From contig JASFVP010000029.1 of NCBI GenBank assembly GCA_050049775.1, forward strand, positions 1 through 45,038: a stretch of 45,038 nucleotides of DNA. Reading direction: 5' to 3'. The DNA is from JABDQZ01 sp050049775. GTDB lineage: Bacteria > Pseudomonadota > Gammaproteobacteria > Chromatiales > Chromatiaceae. Shown here in pieces: positions 15,979 through 23,994 of the stretch (position 1 is its first letter; each line of letters opens with the position of its first letter). The notes under the pieces were generated by a model. That model was given only the letters and a program-made list of their open reading frames with translations, did not search any database and had not been told where the DNA came from. The translations under genes and the position numbers were made by a program.

Positions 15979-16368
15979 ATGGCAAATAAAATCAGTATTG
16001 TGTGTGTGACAGGAACCCGGGAGAAGCTGCAGATGGCTGCGATGATCGCCTCTGTTGGAGTAGCCACGGGTGATGATGTCAGTGTGTTTTTGTCCATGAA
16101 TGCGCTGCCGTTTTTCGTCAAGGGCCACAGCGAGCATGCACCTGTGGAAGGCGAACTGGGGCCACTGCTCGAACAGCAGGGCGTACCACCGTTCAAGCAG
16201 CTGTTTCAGCAGGCGGTCGAACTCGGTGACGCCAAGATGTTGCCCTGTTCCATGGCAATGGATTTGATGAAGATTACCAAGGACAACCTGGACCCCGAAC
16301 TGGGGCCACCGACCGGGCTGACGCGTTATCTCAGCGATGCTGAAGGCAGCCAGGTTTTCACGTTTTAA
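15979..16368 (+). CDS. DsrE-family sulfur carrier-like protein
   Basis: A 129-residue protein of the DsrE/DsrF-like fold: ISIVCVTGTREKLQMAAMIAS opens with the first strand and helix, DDVSVFLSMNAL is the second strand, and Cys90 in KMLPCSMAMDL sits where the persulfide-carrying Cys of this family lies. The ATG at 15979 was chosen; a GTG four codons upstream is possible. With tusA 40 bp downstream it forms the TusA-DsrE pair that shuttles sulfane sulfur in many sulfur oxidisers. Here it probably takes sulfur released from thiocyanate. Confidence 0.85.
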   Translation: MANKISIVCVTGTREKLQMAAMIASVGVATGDDVSVFLSMNALPFFVKGHSEHAPVEGELGPLLEQQGVPPFKQLFQQAVELGDAKMLPCSMAMDLMKITKDNLDPELGPPTGLTRYLSDAEGSQVFTF

Positions 16369-16408
16369 TGTGGCAGTAGACAAGGCCCAACCAACTGGAG
16401 AAGTTTAA

Positions 16409-16639
16409 ATGAGTGATATCAAAGTTATCGACGCACGCGACACCTACTGCCCGGGTCCGCTCATGGAGTTGATCACCCACATGAAGAAAGCCGAGATAGG
16501 TGAAACGGTGGAACTGCTGTCAACCGATGAGGGTTCGGCCAATGATGTGCCGGAATGGGTACAGAAGGTTGGGCATGAGATTGTCGGCAACGAAAAAATT
16601 GATGATGTCTGGCATATCAAGGTCCGTAAAACGAAATAG
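16409..16639 (+). CDS. tusA: TusA-family sulfur carrier
   Basis: A 76-residue protein with the family signature TYCPGPLMEL; Cys14 would carry the persulfide. Length and the final strand (DVWHIKVRKTK) are normal. ACTGGAGAAG precedes the ATG. Set between a DsrE-like protein and a sulfide:quinone-reductase-like flavoprotein, it probably works in sulfur oxidation rather than in tRNA thiolation, though this is from context. Confidence 0.92.
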   Translation: MSDIKVIDARDTYCPGPLMELITHMKKAEIGETVELLSTDEGSANDVPEWVQKVGHEIVGNEKIDDVWHIKVRKTK

Positions 16640-16722
16640 CTGCACTGTTTGTCCGCCGGGTGACAGGTTCCCGGCCAATGGCTGACCTCAAGCCGGTCGT
16701 TATTTTGGTATAGGAGAATACA

Positions 16723-17856
16723 ATGAGAATATTAATTGTCGGCGGTGGCACTGGTGGCACCATAGTGGCAAACAATCTCGCCCGCAGGCTGTCCAACGAG
16801 ATTCGCAGTCGCAAGGTACGCATCACAATGCTGTCGGCGTCTGACAAGCATATGTACCAGCCGGGCCTGTTGTACCTGGCATTCGGCCAGATGACGCCGG
16901 ATGAGCTGTATCGCGACCAGGCCAGCCTGCTGGAGTCCAGTATTGATTTTCACGTTGATCCGGTTGAAACCTTCGTGCTTGATGACAATCATGTCATCAC
17001 CAAAAGCGGCAAGAAGTATGAATATGATGTCATCGTGATTGCCACTGGTTCCCGTATCGTGCCCGAACAGGTGCCAGGCATGGCGGAAGGCGCCGAGACC
17101 TTTTATAGTGAAGCCGGCGCCATCAAGCTGTTCAAGCGCCTGCGTGAATTCGAGGGCGGCACCATCGCCATTGTGGTTGGTGTGCCACATAAATGCCCGA
17201 TTGCCCCGGTGGAAGTGACTTTCTCGCTGCATGACTATTTCAAGAAACGTGGCATACGCGACAAGGTGCATATCAAATACCATTATCCAATCGGCCGTAT
17301 TCACACCATCGAGAACGTCGCCAAGTGGGCCAAGCCCGAATTCGACCGTATGGGGATTGAATACGAAACCCTGTTCAACGTCGAAGAGGTGGATGCGGAA
17401 AACAATGTGGTCAAAAGTATCGAAGGCACCGAGACAAAATACGACCTGCTGATTGCAATTCCACCGCACTGCGGCATGGAAGAGATCGAAAACAACAAGC
17501 TCGGTGACGATGGCTGGATTCCAACCAATCGCCACAGCCTGTTGATGGACGGTTATGAAAATGTTTATGTGCTGGGCGACACCACCAACCTGCCGGTCAG
17601 CAAAACGGGCTCAGCAGCGCACTTTGAAGCCGAAGTGGTGGCTGAGAATATTGCTTCCGTATATAAAATGGGCACACCGGTACGGGATTACGACGGCAAG
17701 GTTTATTGCTTTATTGAAACCGGCCACGACAGTGCGACCTACGCAATGTTTGATTACAAGAATCCACCGGATCTGACTAACCCGTCGCAACCGATGCACT
17801 GGTTCAAGATGGCCTATAACCAGATGTACTGGACCAGCGTTCGCGGACTACTCTAA
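16723..17856 (+). CDS. FAD-dependent oxidoreductase of the sulfide:quinone reductase type
   Basis: A 377-residue flavoprotein. The N-terminal Rossmann motif is LIVGGGTGGTIVANNLARRL, HMYQPGLLYLAFG follows as in sulfide:quinone reductases, ATGSR at 108-111 is the second FAD contact, and VLGDTTNLPVSKTGSAAHFEA is the C-terminal FAD motif. Cys158 in HKCPIAP fits the conserved catalytic Cys of SQR; other cysteines are at 250 and in VYCFIETG, while no Cys lies near the C-terminus. So it is SQR-like, but whether it oxidises sulfide, a carrier-bound persulfide or another sulfur compound is open. AGGAG precedes the ATG. It is followed 12 bp later by a DUF1641 gene, a common partner of such flavoproteins. 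Confidence 0.85.
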   Translation: MRILIVGGGTGGTIVANNLARRLSNEIRSRKVRITMLSASDKHMYQPGLLYLAFGQMTPDELYRDQASLLESSIDFHVDPVETFVLDDNHVITKSGKKYEYDVIVIATGSRIVPEQVPGMAEGAETFYSEAGAIKLFKRLREFEGGTIAIVVGVPHKCPIAPVEVTFSLHDYFKKRGIRDKVHIKYHYPIGRIHTIENVAKWAKPEFDRMGIEYETLFNVEEVDAENNVVKSIEGTETKYDLLIAIPPHCGMEEIENNKLGDDGWIPTNRHSLLMDGYENVYVLGDTTNLPVSKTGSAAHFEAEVVAENIASVYKMGTPVRDYDGKVYCFIETGHDSATYAMFDYKNPPDLTNPSQPMHWFKMAYNQMYWTSVRGLL

Positions 17857-17868
17857 GGAAGTAATACA

Positions 17869-18291
17869 ATGACTACAGAAACAGAATCTCCTGAGATTGG
17901 ACAAGTGGATCTGGAGCGCCTGGTCGAAGTCGCCCAGTTGATTACGGCCGCCCGGGATGCCATGTCGGATGAAATAGTCACGCGCATTGCCGGCACCGTC
18001 AGTGAAAGCATGATTCTGCTGGACCGACTGACCCGGAACGAAGGCCTGATGCGTCTGCTCAAGATGCTCGATCATCCCGATGTGCAGAGCTGGCTGATCG
18101 CGCTTTCCGACTCACTGCATGTGGCCAGCAAGGAAGTGGCGCAGCATCCGCCGGCAAAGGGCGGTATCGCCTGCCTGACGCGTGTCATGCTTGAGCCGGG
18201 CACGCAGGAAGGTTTGCGTTTTGTTGCGGCGCTTGGCAAACACATCAGCCACAGCCTGCGCGAACAGCACCGGCACGGGGTGAACCCGTAA
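17869..18291 (+). CDS. DUF1641 family protein
   Basis: A 140-residue soluble, helical protein. The stretch RLTRNEGLMRLLKMLDHPDVQ and the preceding helix fit DUF1641, a family often found next to SQR-like flavoproteins and formate-dehydrogenase-like genes. Its biochemical role is unknown; an accessory or membrane-docking part for the flavoprotein 12 bp upstream is likely. AAGGAAG stands before the ATG. Probably the last gene of the scn/sulfur cluster, since the next gene lies 86 bp away and has an unrelated function. Confidence 0.8.
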   Translation: MTTETESPEIGQVDLERLVEVAQLITAARDAMSDEIVTRIAGTVSESMILLDRLTRNEGLMRLLKMLDHPDVQSWLIALSDSLHVASKEVAQHPPAKGGIACLTRVMLEPGTQEGLRFVAALGKHISHSLREQHRHGVNP

Positions 18292-18377
18292 GGCGCAGCA
18301 ACCGGTTCTGAACCGCCTGAAACAGGTCGATTCACCGGTTGCAGCCTGTCAGATCATGATGTCTGCATGGACATGCC

Positions 18378-19241
18378 ATGAGCCAGTCTGACAGACAGAT
18401 TTTAAACTGCTCCCGGATAAAGCTGCTTTTCATCGGTGATGTGATCGGCGAACCGGGACGCCGCGCCATTGCCGCTGCGCTGCCGTATCTGCGCGCTTCT
18501 CATGATATTGATCTGGTGATCGCCAATGCCGAAAACAGTGCGGCCGGCAAGGGCGTGACGCCAGCTGCCGCCGAGGCCCTGTTTGAACTCGGCGTGGATG
18601 TGCTTACCAATGGGAATCACGCCTGGGACAGGCCGGAAGCGTTGGACTATATTGCCAGCGAACCGCGGCTGCTGCGCCCGTATAACTATCCAGAAACCAC
18701 ACCCGGCAGCGGCTGGTTGGTTGTCGACACCGCCCGGGGCTACAAGGTTGCTGTTCTCAACCTGCTTGGCAATGTCTTCATGTCACCGCAACTGGGCTGT
18801 CCGTTTGCAGCGGCAGATCACGCTTTAGCCAGCAAGCCCGATGATGTGAAGCTGGTGGTGGTGGATCTGCACGCCGAGGCGGCCAGTGAGAAAATGGCGC
18901 TGGGCTGGCACCTGGATGGCCGGGTTTCCGCCGTGTTTGGCACCCATACCCATGTTCCGACGGCTGACCAGCGCATATTGCCAGGCGGCACAGCCTACAT
19001 CACCGATGTTGGGATGACCGGCTGTTATGATTCGATTGTCGGTATGGATGTACAGCAGTCGTTTGCCCGCCTGATTCACAAGCTTCCCGAACCGCTCGAA
19101 GTGGCGGACGGTGAAGCCACTTTCTCTGCGGTACTGGTGCATCTGGACGTGGAAAGCGGTGTCTGTCGGCACATACAACGCCTGCGCATTGATGAATCCG
19201 AAGTCCTGTTGCAGGATCTGGAAGCATGGGCAGCTTTTTAA
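18378..19241 (+). CDS. YmdB-family metallophosphoesterase
   Basis: A 287-residue protein of the TIGR00282/YmdB family. Metal-binding signatures are in order: LFIGDVIGEPGRRA (Asp21), ANAENSAAGKGVT (Glu52-Asn53), LTNGNHAWD (Asn80, His81), DLHAEAASEK and GTHTHVPTAD. Family members hydrolyse 2',3'-cyclic nucleotides with a di-iron or similar centre. The first ~13 residues before IKLLFIGD extend beyond the usual start, so the true start might be slightly later. Same strand as the sulfur genes but with no clear link to them. Confidence 0.92.
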   Translation: MSQSDRQILNCSRIKLLFIGDVIGEPGRRAIAAALPYLRASHDIDLVIANAENSAAGKGVTPAAAEALFELGVDVLTNGNHAWDRPEALDYIASEPRLLRPYNYPETTPGSGWLVVDTARGYKVAVLNLLGNVFMSPQLGCPFAAADHALASKPDDVKLVVVDLHAEAASEKMALGWHLDGRVSAVFGTHTHVPTADQRILPGGTAYITDVGMTGCYDSIVGMDVQQSFARLIHKLPEPLEVADGEATFSAVLVHLDVESGVCRHIQRLRIDESEVLLQDLEAWAAF

Positions 19242-19317
19242 AACTGGCGATTAACGCAGAAGAGGCTGTATGCGTTGCATGTCCAGCACGCACTGTGGCC
19301 AGCATGGGGTGAAGCCT

Positions 19318-20199
19318 ATGTCGTATCTTTTTTATATCGTTGATGTTTTTGCCAAAGGCCGATACAGCGGCAATCAGCTGGCGGTGGTGATCTGTTTCAA
19401 AACATTGTCCGACGATGTCATGCAGAAGATCGCGGCTGAGACGAATTATTCGGAAACCACCTTTGTGATGCCGGTGCCGGAAAGCGATGGCGGCTACCGT
19501 GTACGCATTTTCACACCGGCACGTGAGATCGCTTTTGCCGGTCATCCAATCCTGGGAACCGCCTGGGTGATACGCCAGCATGTATTGCCGGCAAACACCA
19601 CTACGGTGAAGCTGAATCTTGAGGTGGGGCAGATTCCGGTCAGTTTCGAACACAGTGCGGCCGGGGAGCTGGTGTGGTTTCTCGCTCCACCGGCGCAACT
19701 GGGCGCGCAGTGTGAACCGCAGCCCATGGCAACTGCACTGGGCCTGTCGCTTGATGATATTGACGAGGCAGCGCCGATCCAGCAGGTCAGTGCCGGCGTA
19801 ACCGCAACCATGGTGCCGGTGCGCAGTCTTGATGCTTTGCAACGCAGCCGACTGGATCTGGCGGCTTTTGCACCATTGGCACAGCAGGGCTTTGCGCCGT
19901 TGATTTATGTATTCTGTCGTGAGACCTATGATCCGGGGAATCATCTGAGCGTGAGGTTTTTCTTTGAGGCGCATGGCGTGCGTGAAGACCCGGCTACCGG
20001 TAATGGTGCTGCATTCCTCGGTACCTATCTTTTGCAGCATGGCCTGTTTGGGGATAACAAGCTGTCGCTGCGCATCGAGCAGGGGCGTTCGCTGCAACGT
20101 GATTCACTGGTCATGCTGCGCGCCAGCAACACAGATGCCGGACAACAGGTTTATGTCGGTGGCCAGGTTGTCGCGACGGTGCAGGGTGAATTGCTTTGA
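19318..20199 (+). CDS. PhzF-family isomerase/epimerase-like protein
   Basis: A 293-residue protein. The start at 19318 is chosen for GGGGTGAAG upstream and because SYLFYIVDVFAKGRYSGNQLA is the usual family start. Glu46 in ETNYSETTFV is the catalytic Glu position; FAGHPILGTAW and the later DPATGNGAAFLGTYL are the paired motifs of the two half-domains. Only phenazine PhzF has a well-known reaction; most chromosomal members have unknown substrates, and no phenazine genes are present. It follows the YmdB gene by 76 bp. Confidence 0.9.
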   Translation: MSYLFYIVDVFAKGRYSGNQLAVVICFKTLSDDVMQKIAAETNYSETTFVMPVPESDGGYRVRIFTPAREIAFAGHPILGTAWVIRQHVLPANTTTVKLNLEVGQIPVSFEHSAAGELVWFLAPPAQLGAQCEPQPMATALGLSLDDIDEAAPIQQVSAGVTATMVPVRSLDALQRSRLDLAAFAPLAQQGFAPLIYVFCRETYDPGNHLSVRFFFEAHGVREDPATGNGAAFLGTYLLQHGLFGDNKLSLRIEQGRSLQRDSLVMLRASNTDAGQQVYVGGQVVATVQGELL

Positions 20200-20426
20200 A
20201 GCTGGCACAATTGTGCAGTCAGGCGAGACATGGTGCATAATTTCTCCCTATACTTAAAAGCAGCATAAAATCCTGGACAATCATTTAGATCCCCGCATAT
20301 TTTTTCACAAAAGGCCTGGAGGAAAATTGAAACTGGCATCACCGTTACAGTGGGTAGGCGCTGCTTTGCACAGCGTTGTTTTGGAAGCGCCGCGCGGGTC
20401 CGAACAGCAATACCGGGCATGAACAA

Positions 20427-21722
20427 ATGAAAGTGGAACTGGCTGAAATCTACCGGGACACTGAGCAGGGGCGTGAAGCCGAGCAGCTGCTGGAGCCCTG
20501 CGTGCAATGTGGCCAATGCACCTTCACCTGTCCGACCTTCCGCCTGACCAATGACGAATGGGATGGCCCGCGTGGTCGCATTTTCCTGATCAAACAGTTT
20601 CTCGAAGGCCAGGAACCCTCGCTGAATTTATTGCCGCCAGCCTATACCCTGAAAACACTGGCTGGCCGTTCGCTTGAAGCCAATCTGCAGCTGCATCTCG
20701 ACCGTTGCCTGACCTGTCGTTCCTGTGAAACCAGTTGCCCGCAGGGTGTGCGTTACGGCAGCCTGCTGGATATCGGCCGTGAGCTGGTTGAAAAGCAATT
20801 GCCGCGGCCACTGAAAGAACGCAGCTTGCGCTGGTTGTTGCGCAGCGTGGTTTCGCATCGTCAGCGCTTTACCGCATTGCTACGTGTGGGCCAGGCTCTG
20901 CGCGGCGTATTGCCCAATCAGATACGCAGCCGAGTTCCAGAGCGGCGTTATGCAGGCGCCTGGCCGCAACGCAGTCATGCACGGCGTATGTTGATCTGGC
21001 AAGGTTGTGTACAGCCGGCGCTGGCGCCGGACATCAACGCCGCGTCTGCGCGTGTACTGGATCGTTTCGGCATCCAGTTAGTACCTGCCAGGGACGGTTG
21101 CTGCGGCTCGTTGAACCAGCACATGGCGGAAATCGACACAGCGCGCGCCTTGATGCGCAAAACCATCGACGCCTTGTGGCCACAGATCGAATCCGGTGTG
21201 GAAGCCATCGTGTTGACCGCCAGTGGCTGTGGTACGCATTTTCGTGATTACGGCAACCTGTTGCAGGATGATCCGCAATACAGCGACAAGGCCAGACGTG
21301 TATCGGAATTGACCAAAGACATTGCCGAAGTCGTTGCCGAGGAGTGGCCGAAAAATCCGGCCTGTGAATTGCCGAAACCCAAACGCGCGCATCGCATTGC
21401 GTTTCAATCGTCGTGCAGTCTGCAGCATGGTGAAAAACTCAATGGCTATGTTGAGAAGCTGCTCAAGCAGGCCGGCTTCAAACTGGTACCGGTCAGTTAC
21501 TCGTTCATGTGCTGCGGTGCCGCCGGTACCTATTCCATTTTGCAACGCGAACTCTCCGAGTCGTTACGTCAGCGCAAGCTACAGACCCTGTTGGCCAGCC
21601 GGCCGGAAATTATCGTGACCGCCAATATCGGTTGCCTGACCCATCTGGCGGAAACCGCGCCGGTGCCGGTACATCACTGGATAGAAATCCTTGATGAGAC
21701 TTTTGTATCAGCGGGTCTGTAA
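20427..21722 (+). CDS. glcF: Glycolate oxidase iron-sulfur subunit-like protein
   Basis: A 431-residue cytoplasmic protein with two 4Fe-4S motifs (C25-C28-C31-C35P and C94-C97-C100-C104P) and two CCG domains: GCCGSLNQHM and later FMCCGAAGTYS. This is the layout of GlcF, which takes electrons from the flavoprotein GlcD. No glcD or glcE lies in the window; the gene follows a PhzF-family gene by 227 bp. So its flavoprotein partner must be elsewhere, or it serves another dehydrogenase. The ATG at 20427 is preferred over a start 17 codons earlier by comparison with the family. A strong terminator follows. Confidence 0.88.
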   Translation: MKVELAEIYRDTEQGREAEQLLEPCVQCGQCTFTCPTFRLTNDEWDGPRGRIFLIKQFLEGQEPSLNLLPPAYTLKTLAGRSLEANLQLHLDRCLTCRSCETSCPQGVRYGSLLDIGRELVEKQLPRPLKERSLRWLLRSVVSHRQRFTALLRVGQALRGVLPNQIRSRVPERRYAGAWPQRSHARRMLIWQGCVQPALAPDINAASARVLDRFGIQLVPARDGCCGSLNQHMAEIDTARALMRKTIDALWPQIESGVEAIVLTASGCGTHFRDYGNLLQDDPQYSDKARRVSELTKDIAEVVAEEWPKNPACELPKPKRAHRIAFQSSCSLQHGEKLNGYVEKLLKQAGFKLVPVSYSFMCCGAAGTYSILQRELSESLRQRKLQTLLASRPEIIVTANIGCLTHLAETAPVPVHHWIEILDETFVSAGL

Positions 21723-21925
21723 CCGGCTGATCCCTGACCCATCATAAAATAATCCAATCTGTAAATACGTTGTTTCACCCTGGTTATTTGGGTACTTTAT
21801 TGATAGGCAGCCATGATACGGCGCATTGATATTCAGTATGAGACAAGTGTTTGCAAAGGCAGGATAATCAAGTCTTGTTCCTCCTTAGCATCCCGGTCTG
21901 CAACGGATCCGGGTTTACTGAGCCG

Positions 21926-21957
21926 CCCCCTCAGACCTGTGCTGAGGGGGTATTTTT
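21926..21957 (+). terminator. Rho-independent terminator after glcF
   Basis: Perfect 9-bp stem CCCCCTCAG (21926-21934) / CTGAGGGGG (21942-21950), 7-base loop, then TATTTTTT. It lies 200 bp after the glcF stop. The rest of the 21723-22078 gap holds no gene that I can support; a second small stem (CCCGG/CCGGG) lies just before the terminator. Confidence 0.88.
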
Positions 21958-22078
21958 TCGGCGTTAAACATCCTGATGATTTTGGAATCGCACTAACCGC
22001 CAAGCGGTCAGCCTTTGTGCTGACGCTGGATGAGTGCTGTTGTATCGGAAGTGCTACTGGCTACGGCTGGAAAAGAAG

Positions 22079-22894
22079 TCAGCTGCGTTGAATGAAAAAA
22101 GTATAATAGTTACACGCAGCGAAGAAGGTACCGTTTTCCATCGCCTTGCGTTGTTCATTCAGCCAGATGTCGACAGCCTGACTAGTCATCAAACCGGCGC
22201 TCTTGAGATACGGGGCGTAGGTTTCGGCAAAGGTCTTGAAGTAATTGCCTTTGCCAATTTCCACGACAGCATCGCCCCAGGCTCCGGTCAGGGTCAGACC
22301 AAAACCGGGTAGCAGTCGCGGCAGGTCGGGCATGATGCGCGGATTATTGAAGGTGTTGTTGGTCAGCGCGGCATCCATCTGTCGACCGAAACTGTGATCA
22401 GGGCAGGCATAGGTCAAGGACGTGTAATCACCGTCAAAGACGACGATCACACCGTCGTCACGTACAACACGCGCCATTTCACTCAGCACTTTTGCCGGTT
22501 CGGTGACATGGCTTAATACCGTATGAGCGATAACGAGGTCGAAGGATTGATCTTCAAAATCCAGGCAATGTATGTCGCCAACCTGAAAGGTCAGCAGATC
22601 GCTGATACGCTCGGTTTTCGAGAATTTTTTTGCAGCTTCTATGAAGGAATGACACTGGTCAACACCGTAGGCTTCTCCTGAGAAGTTGTACTGGTGCACC
22701 AGGGAGCGGAGGATCACGCCGGTGCCACAGCCGACTTCCAGGATCTTGAGGGAAGGGTTTAGGTAAAGTTCACCGGCATATTTATCAAACAGGTTTGCAA
22801 AAATAGAGTTCTGGGCGCGGCTTTCAAGCCTGGCGATGAGCTGCTCATGTATCGCCTGATCAAGCTCGTTAACAAATCGATGCGGATCTTGCAT
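22079..22894 (-). CDS. Class I SAM-dependent methyltransferase
   Basis: A 271-residue methyltransferase. Motif I is KILEVGCGTGVILRSL (Gly-rich loop at 54-59), the acidic residue of motif II is in AYGVDQCHSF, and FDLVIAHTVLSHVTEPAKVL matches the UbiE/methyltransferase-11 type. The N-terminal ~45 helical residues may form the substrate lid. The substrate cannot be told. It lies 108 bp downstream of cynS on the same strand, with a hairpin in between, so it may be read partly from the cynS promoter. A link with thiocyanate or cyanate metabolism is possible but unsupported. Confidence 0.88.
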   Translation of the reverse strand: MQDPHRFVNELDQAIHEQLIARLESRAQNSIFANLFDKYAGELYLNPSLKILEVGCGTGVILRSLVHQYNFSGEAYGVDQCHSFIEAAKKFSKTERISDLLTFQVGDIHCLDFEDQSFDLVIAHTVLSHVTEPAKVLSEMARVVRDDGVIVVFDGDYTSLTYACPDHSFGRQMDAALTNNTFNNPRIMPDLPRLLPGFGLTLTGAWGDAVVEIGKGNYFKTFAETYAPYLKSAGLMTSQAVDIWLNEQRKAMENGTFFAACNYYTFFIQRS

Positions 22895-22955
22895 TACCCT
22901 GTTCCCTTACGTTTGCATTGTTATGTTCCCTGTGTTGCTTACCCCTCCCGGGAGA

Positions 22956-22975
22956 CCTGGCAAGATATTGCCAGG
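22956..22975 (-). other. Hairpin between cynS and the methyltransferase gene
   Basis: Perfect 8-bp stem CCTGGCAA / TTGCCAGG with a 4-base loop. No T tract follows on the minus strand, so it may shape mRNA stability after cynS or weakly terminate rather than fully stop transcription. Confidence 0.45.
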
Positions 22976-23002
22976 GCTGCAAGTCGCTGATGCTGAGTAT
23001 TC

Positions 23003-23443
23003 TTACCAGGACTTGTAAGGCAAAAACTTGCCATTCAGGGTGACGACCACACGATCGCCGGCCGGGTTTTCTTCCTTGTCGATATCCATGGTGAAGTCGA
23101 TTGCCGACATGATGCCGTCACCAAATTTTTCAGCGATCATTTCCTTGATGGTTTCGCCGTACACACCGACGATTTCATACCAGCGATAGATGACCGGATC
23201 GGTCGGAACAATCTGGTCCCATGTTTTGGTCGGGAATTCCTGCAACGCTGTGGAAAGCTCGTTACCCAGGCCGAGCAGGTCTGCTACGGCATCGGCATTT
23301 TCCTTATCCAGGTGATTCATGCCCAAGCAGGCCGAGCAGGTATATTCCGGTGAGAGTCCGGCGGCTTTGGCAATATCGCTCCATTGCAGACCCTTGTCGG
23401 ATTTGGCCTGAAGAATTGCTTGTTTCATTTCGGTTTTGTTCAT
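23003..23443 (-). CDS. cynS: Cyanate hydratase (cyanase)
   Basis: A 146-residue protein matching cyanase over its full length. It turns cyanate and bicarbonate into ammonia and carbon dioxide (through carbamate). The N-terminal helical domain contains WSDIAKAAGLSPEYTCSACLG; the catalytic domain has YRWYEIVGVYGETIKEMI and FGDGIMSAIDF, giving Arg87, Glu90 and Ser113, which correspond to Arg96, Glu99 and Ser122 of the E. coli enzyme. The gene is divergent from a CynR-like regulator 551 bp away. In a thiocyanate user it can clear cyanate formed as by-product or taken up, and yields extra ammonia. Confidence 0.97.
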   Translation of the reverse strand: MNKTEMKQAILQAKSDKGLQWSDIAKAAGLSPEYTCSACLGMNHLDKENADAVADLLGLGNELSTALQEFPTKTWDQIVPTDPVIYRWYEIVGVYGETIKEMIAEKFGDGIMSAIDFTMDIDKEENPAGDRVVVTLNGKFLPYKSW

Positions 23444-23518
23444 TGGTTTGTCCAGTTGTATTGGTTCAATAAGGGTTGTTCTTTAATGGGCTGGCGTTTC
23501 CAGTGAGGGATGGCAGGG

Positions 23519-23545
23519 CTGGCGGCCAAGTTCCCTGGCCGCCAG
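23519..23545 (-). promoter_or_regulatory. GC-rich hairpin upstream of cynS
   Basis: Perfect 9-bp stem CTGGCGGCC / GGCCGCCAG with a 9-base loop, about 75 bp before the cynS start on its strand. If transcribed, it lies in the 5' leader and could affect mRNA stability or elongation. Confidence 0.4.
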
Positions 23546-23725
23546 TTATCCTGTCTTATACCAGGCTCAGTGCAAAAAACGGTTCGTCAATCGTCACTGC
23601 AAACATTTTGTGGTTTAAAACTGTTGGAAAATACTTCGCTGGTTTCATCGTATTTTTCCTCGTTGCTGGCGGTGTTATTTCCCTGTCGCAGGCAATTACT
23701 CACAGTTTGATCTGATGATTGAGCG

Positions 23726-23739
23726 TTATTCTTTAATAA
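23726..23739. promoter_or_regulatory. Candidate CynR operator
   Basis: TTATT-CTTT-AATAA, a perfect 5-bp dyad within the AT-rich part of the cynS/cynR gap. LysR-type regulators bind such AT-rich dyads between divergent genes. The assignment is by position and symmetry only. Confidence 0.3.
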
Positions 23740-23994
23740 TGTTGACGTTACAAATTACGGCAACAAACTTCATTTATTACGTCTATATTAAAATCTGTAG
23801 ATATTAAGTTTTGCTTATCGAAATCCTCTAATTTGTGTCTCATTGGTTCCAAGCCAGACCCGTTGAAAAACTGTCGAAACCAGGCATACTGTAGAGCGGA
23901 ACAACGGAAATGTGAGCTTCCTTGCTGGTAACTATGTACGATGCGACTTTGCATTACCAAGACTAAAAACCAATAAGATCCATAGGAGTTGGCT

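Larger units (their letters stand above)
23444..23994. other. Divergent control region between cynS and cynR
   Basis: A 551-bp region without a supported gene. From about 23715 to 23850 it is AT-rich, where promoters for the two divergent genes are expected. It contains the dyad at 23726-23739. A frame at 23476-23715 encodes a membrane-helix-like end but has only a poor TTG start. Confidence 0.5.

Noticed and set aside
21813..22091. A 92-codon frame after glcF.
   Set aside because: It runs through a strong terminator hairpin and overlaps the end of the methyltransferase gene; the product looks like random translation.
23476..23715. A frame encoding a small protein with a hydrophobic end in the cynS/cynR gap.
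   Set aside because: It starts only with TTG, has no ribosome-binding site, and its first part spans a GC-rich hairpin. The hydrophobic end may be chance.
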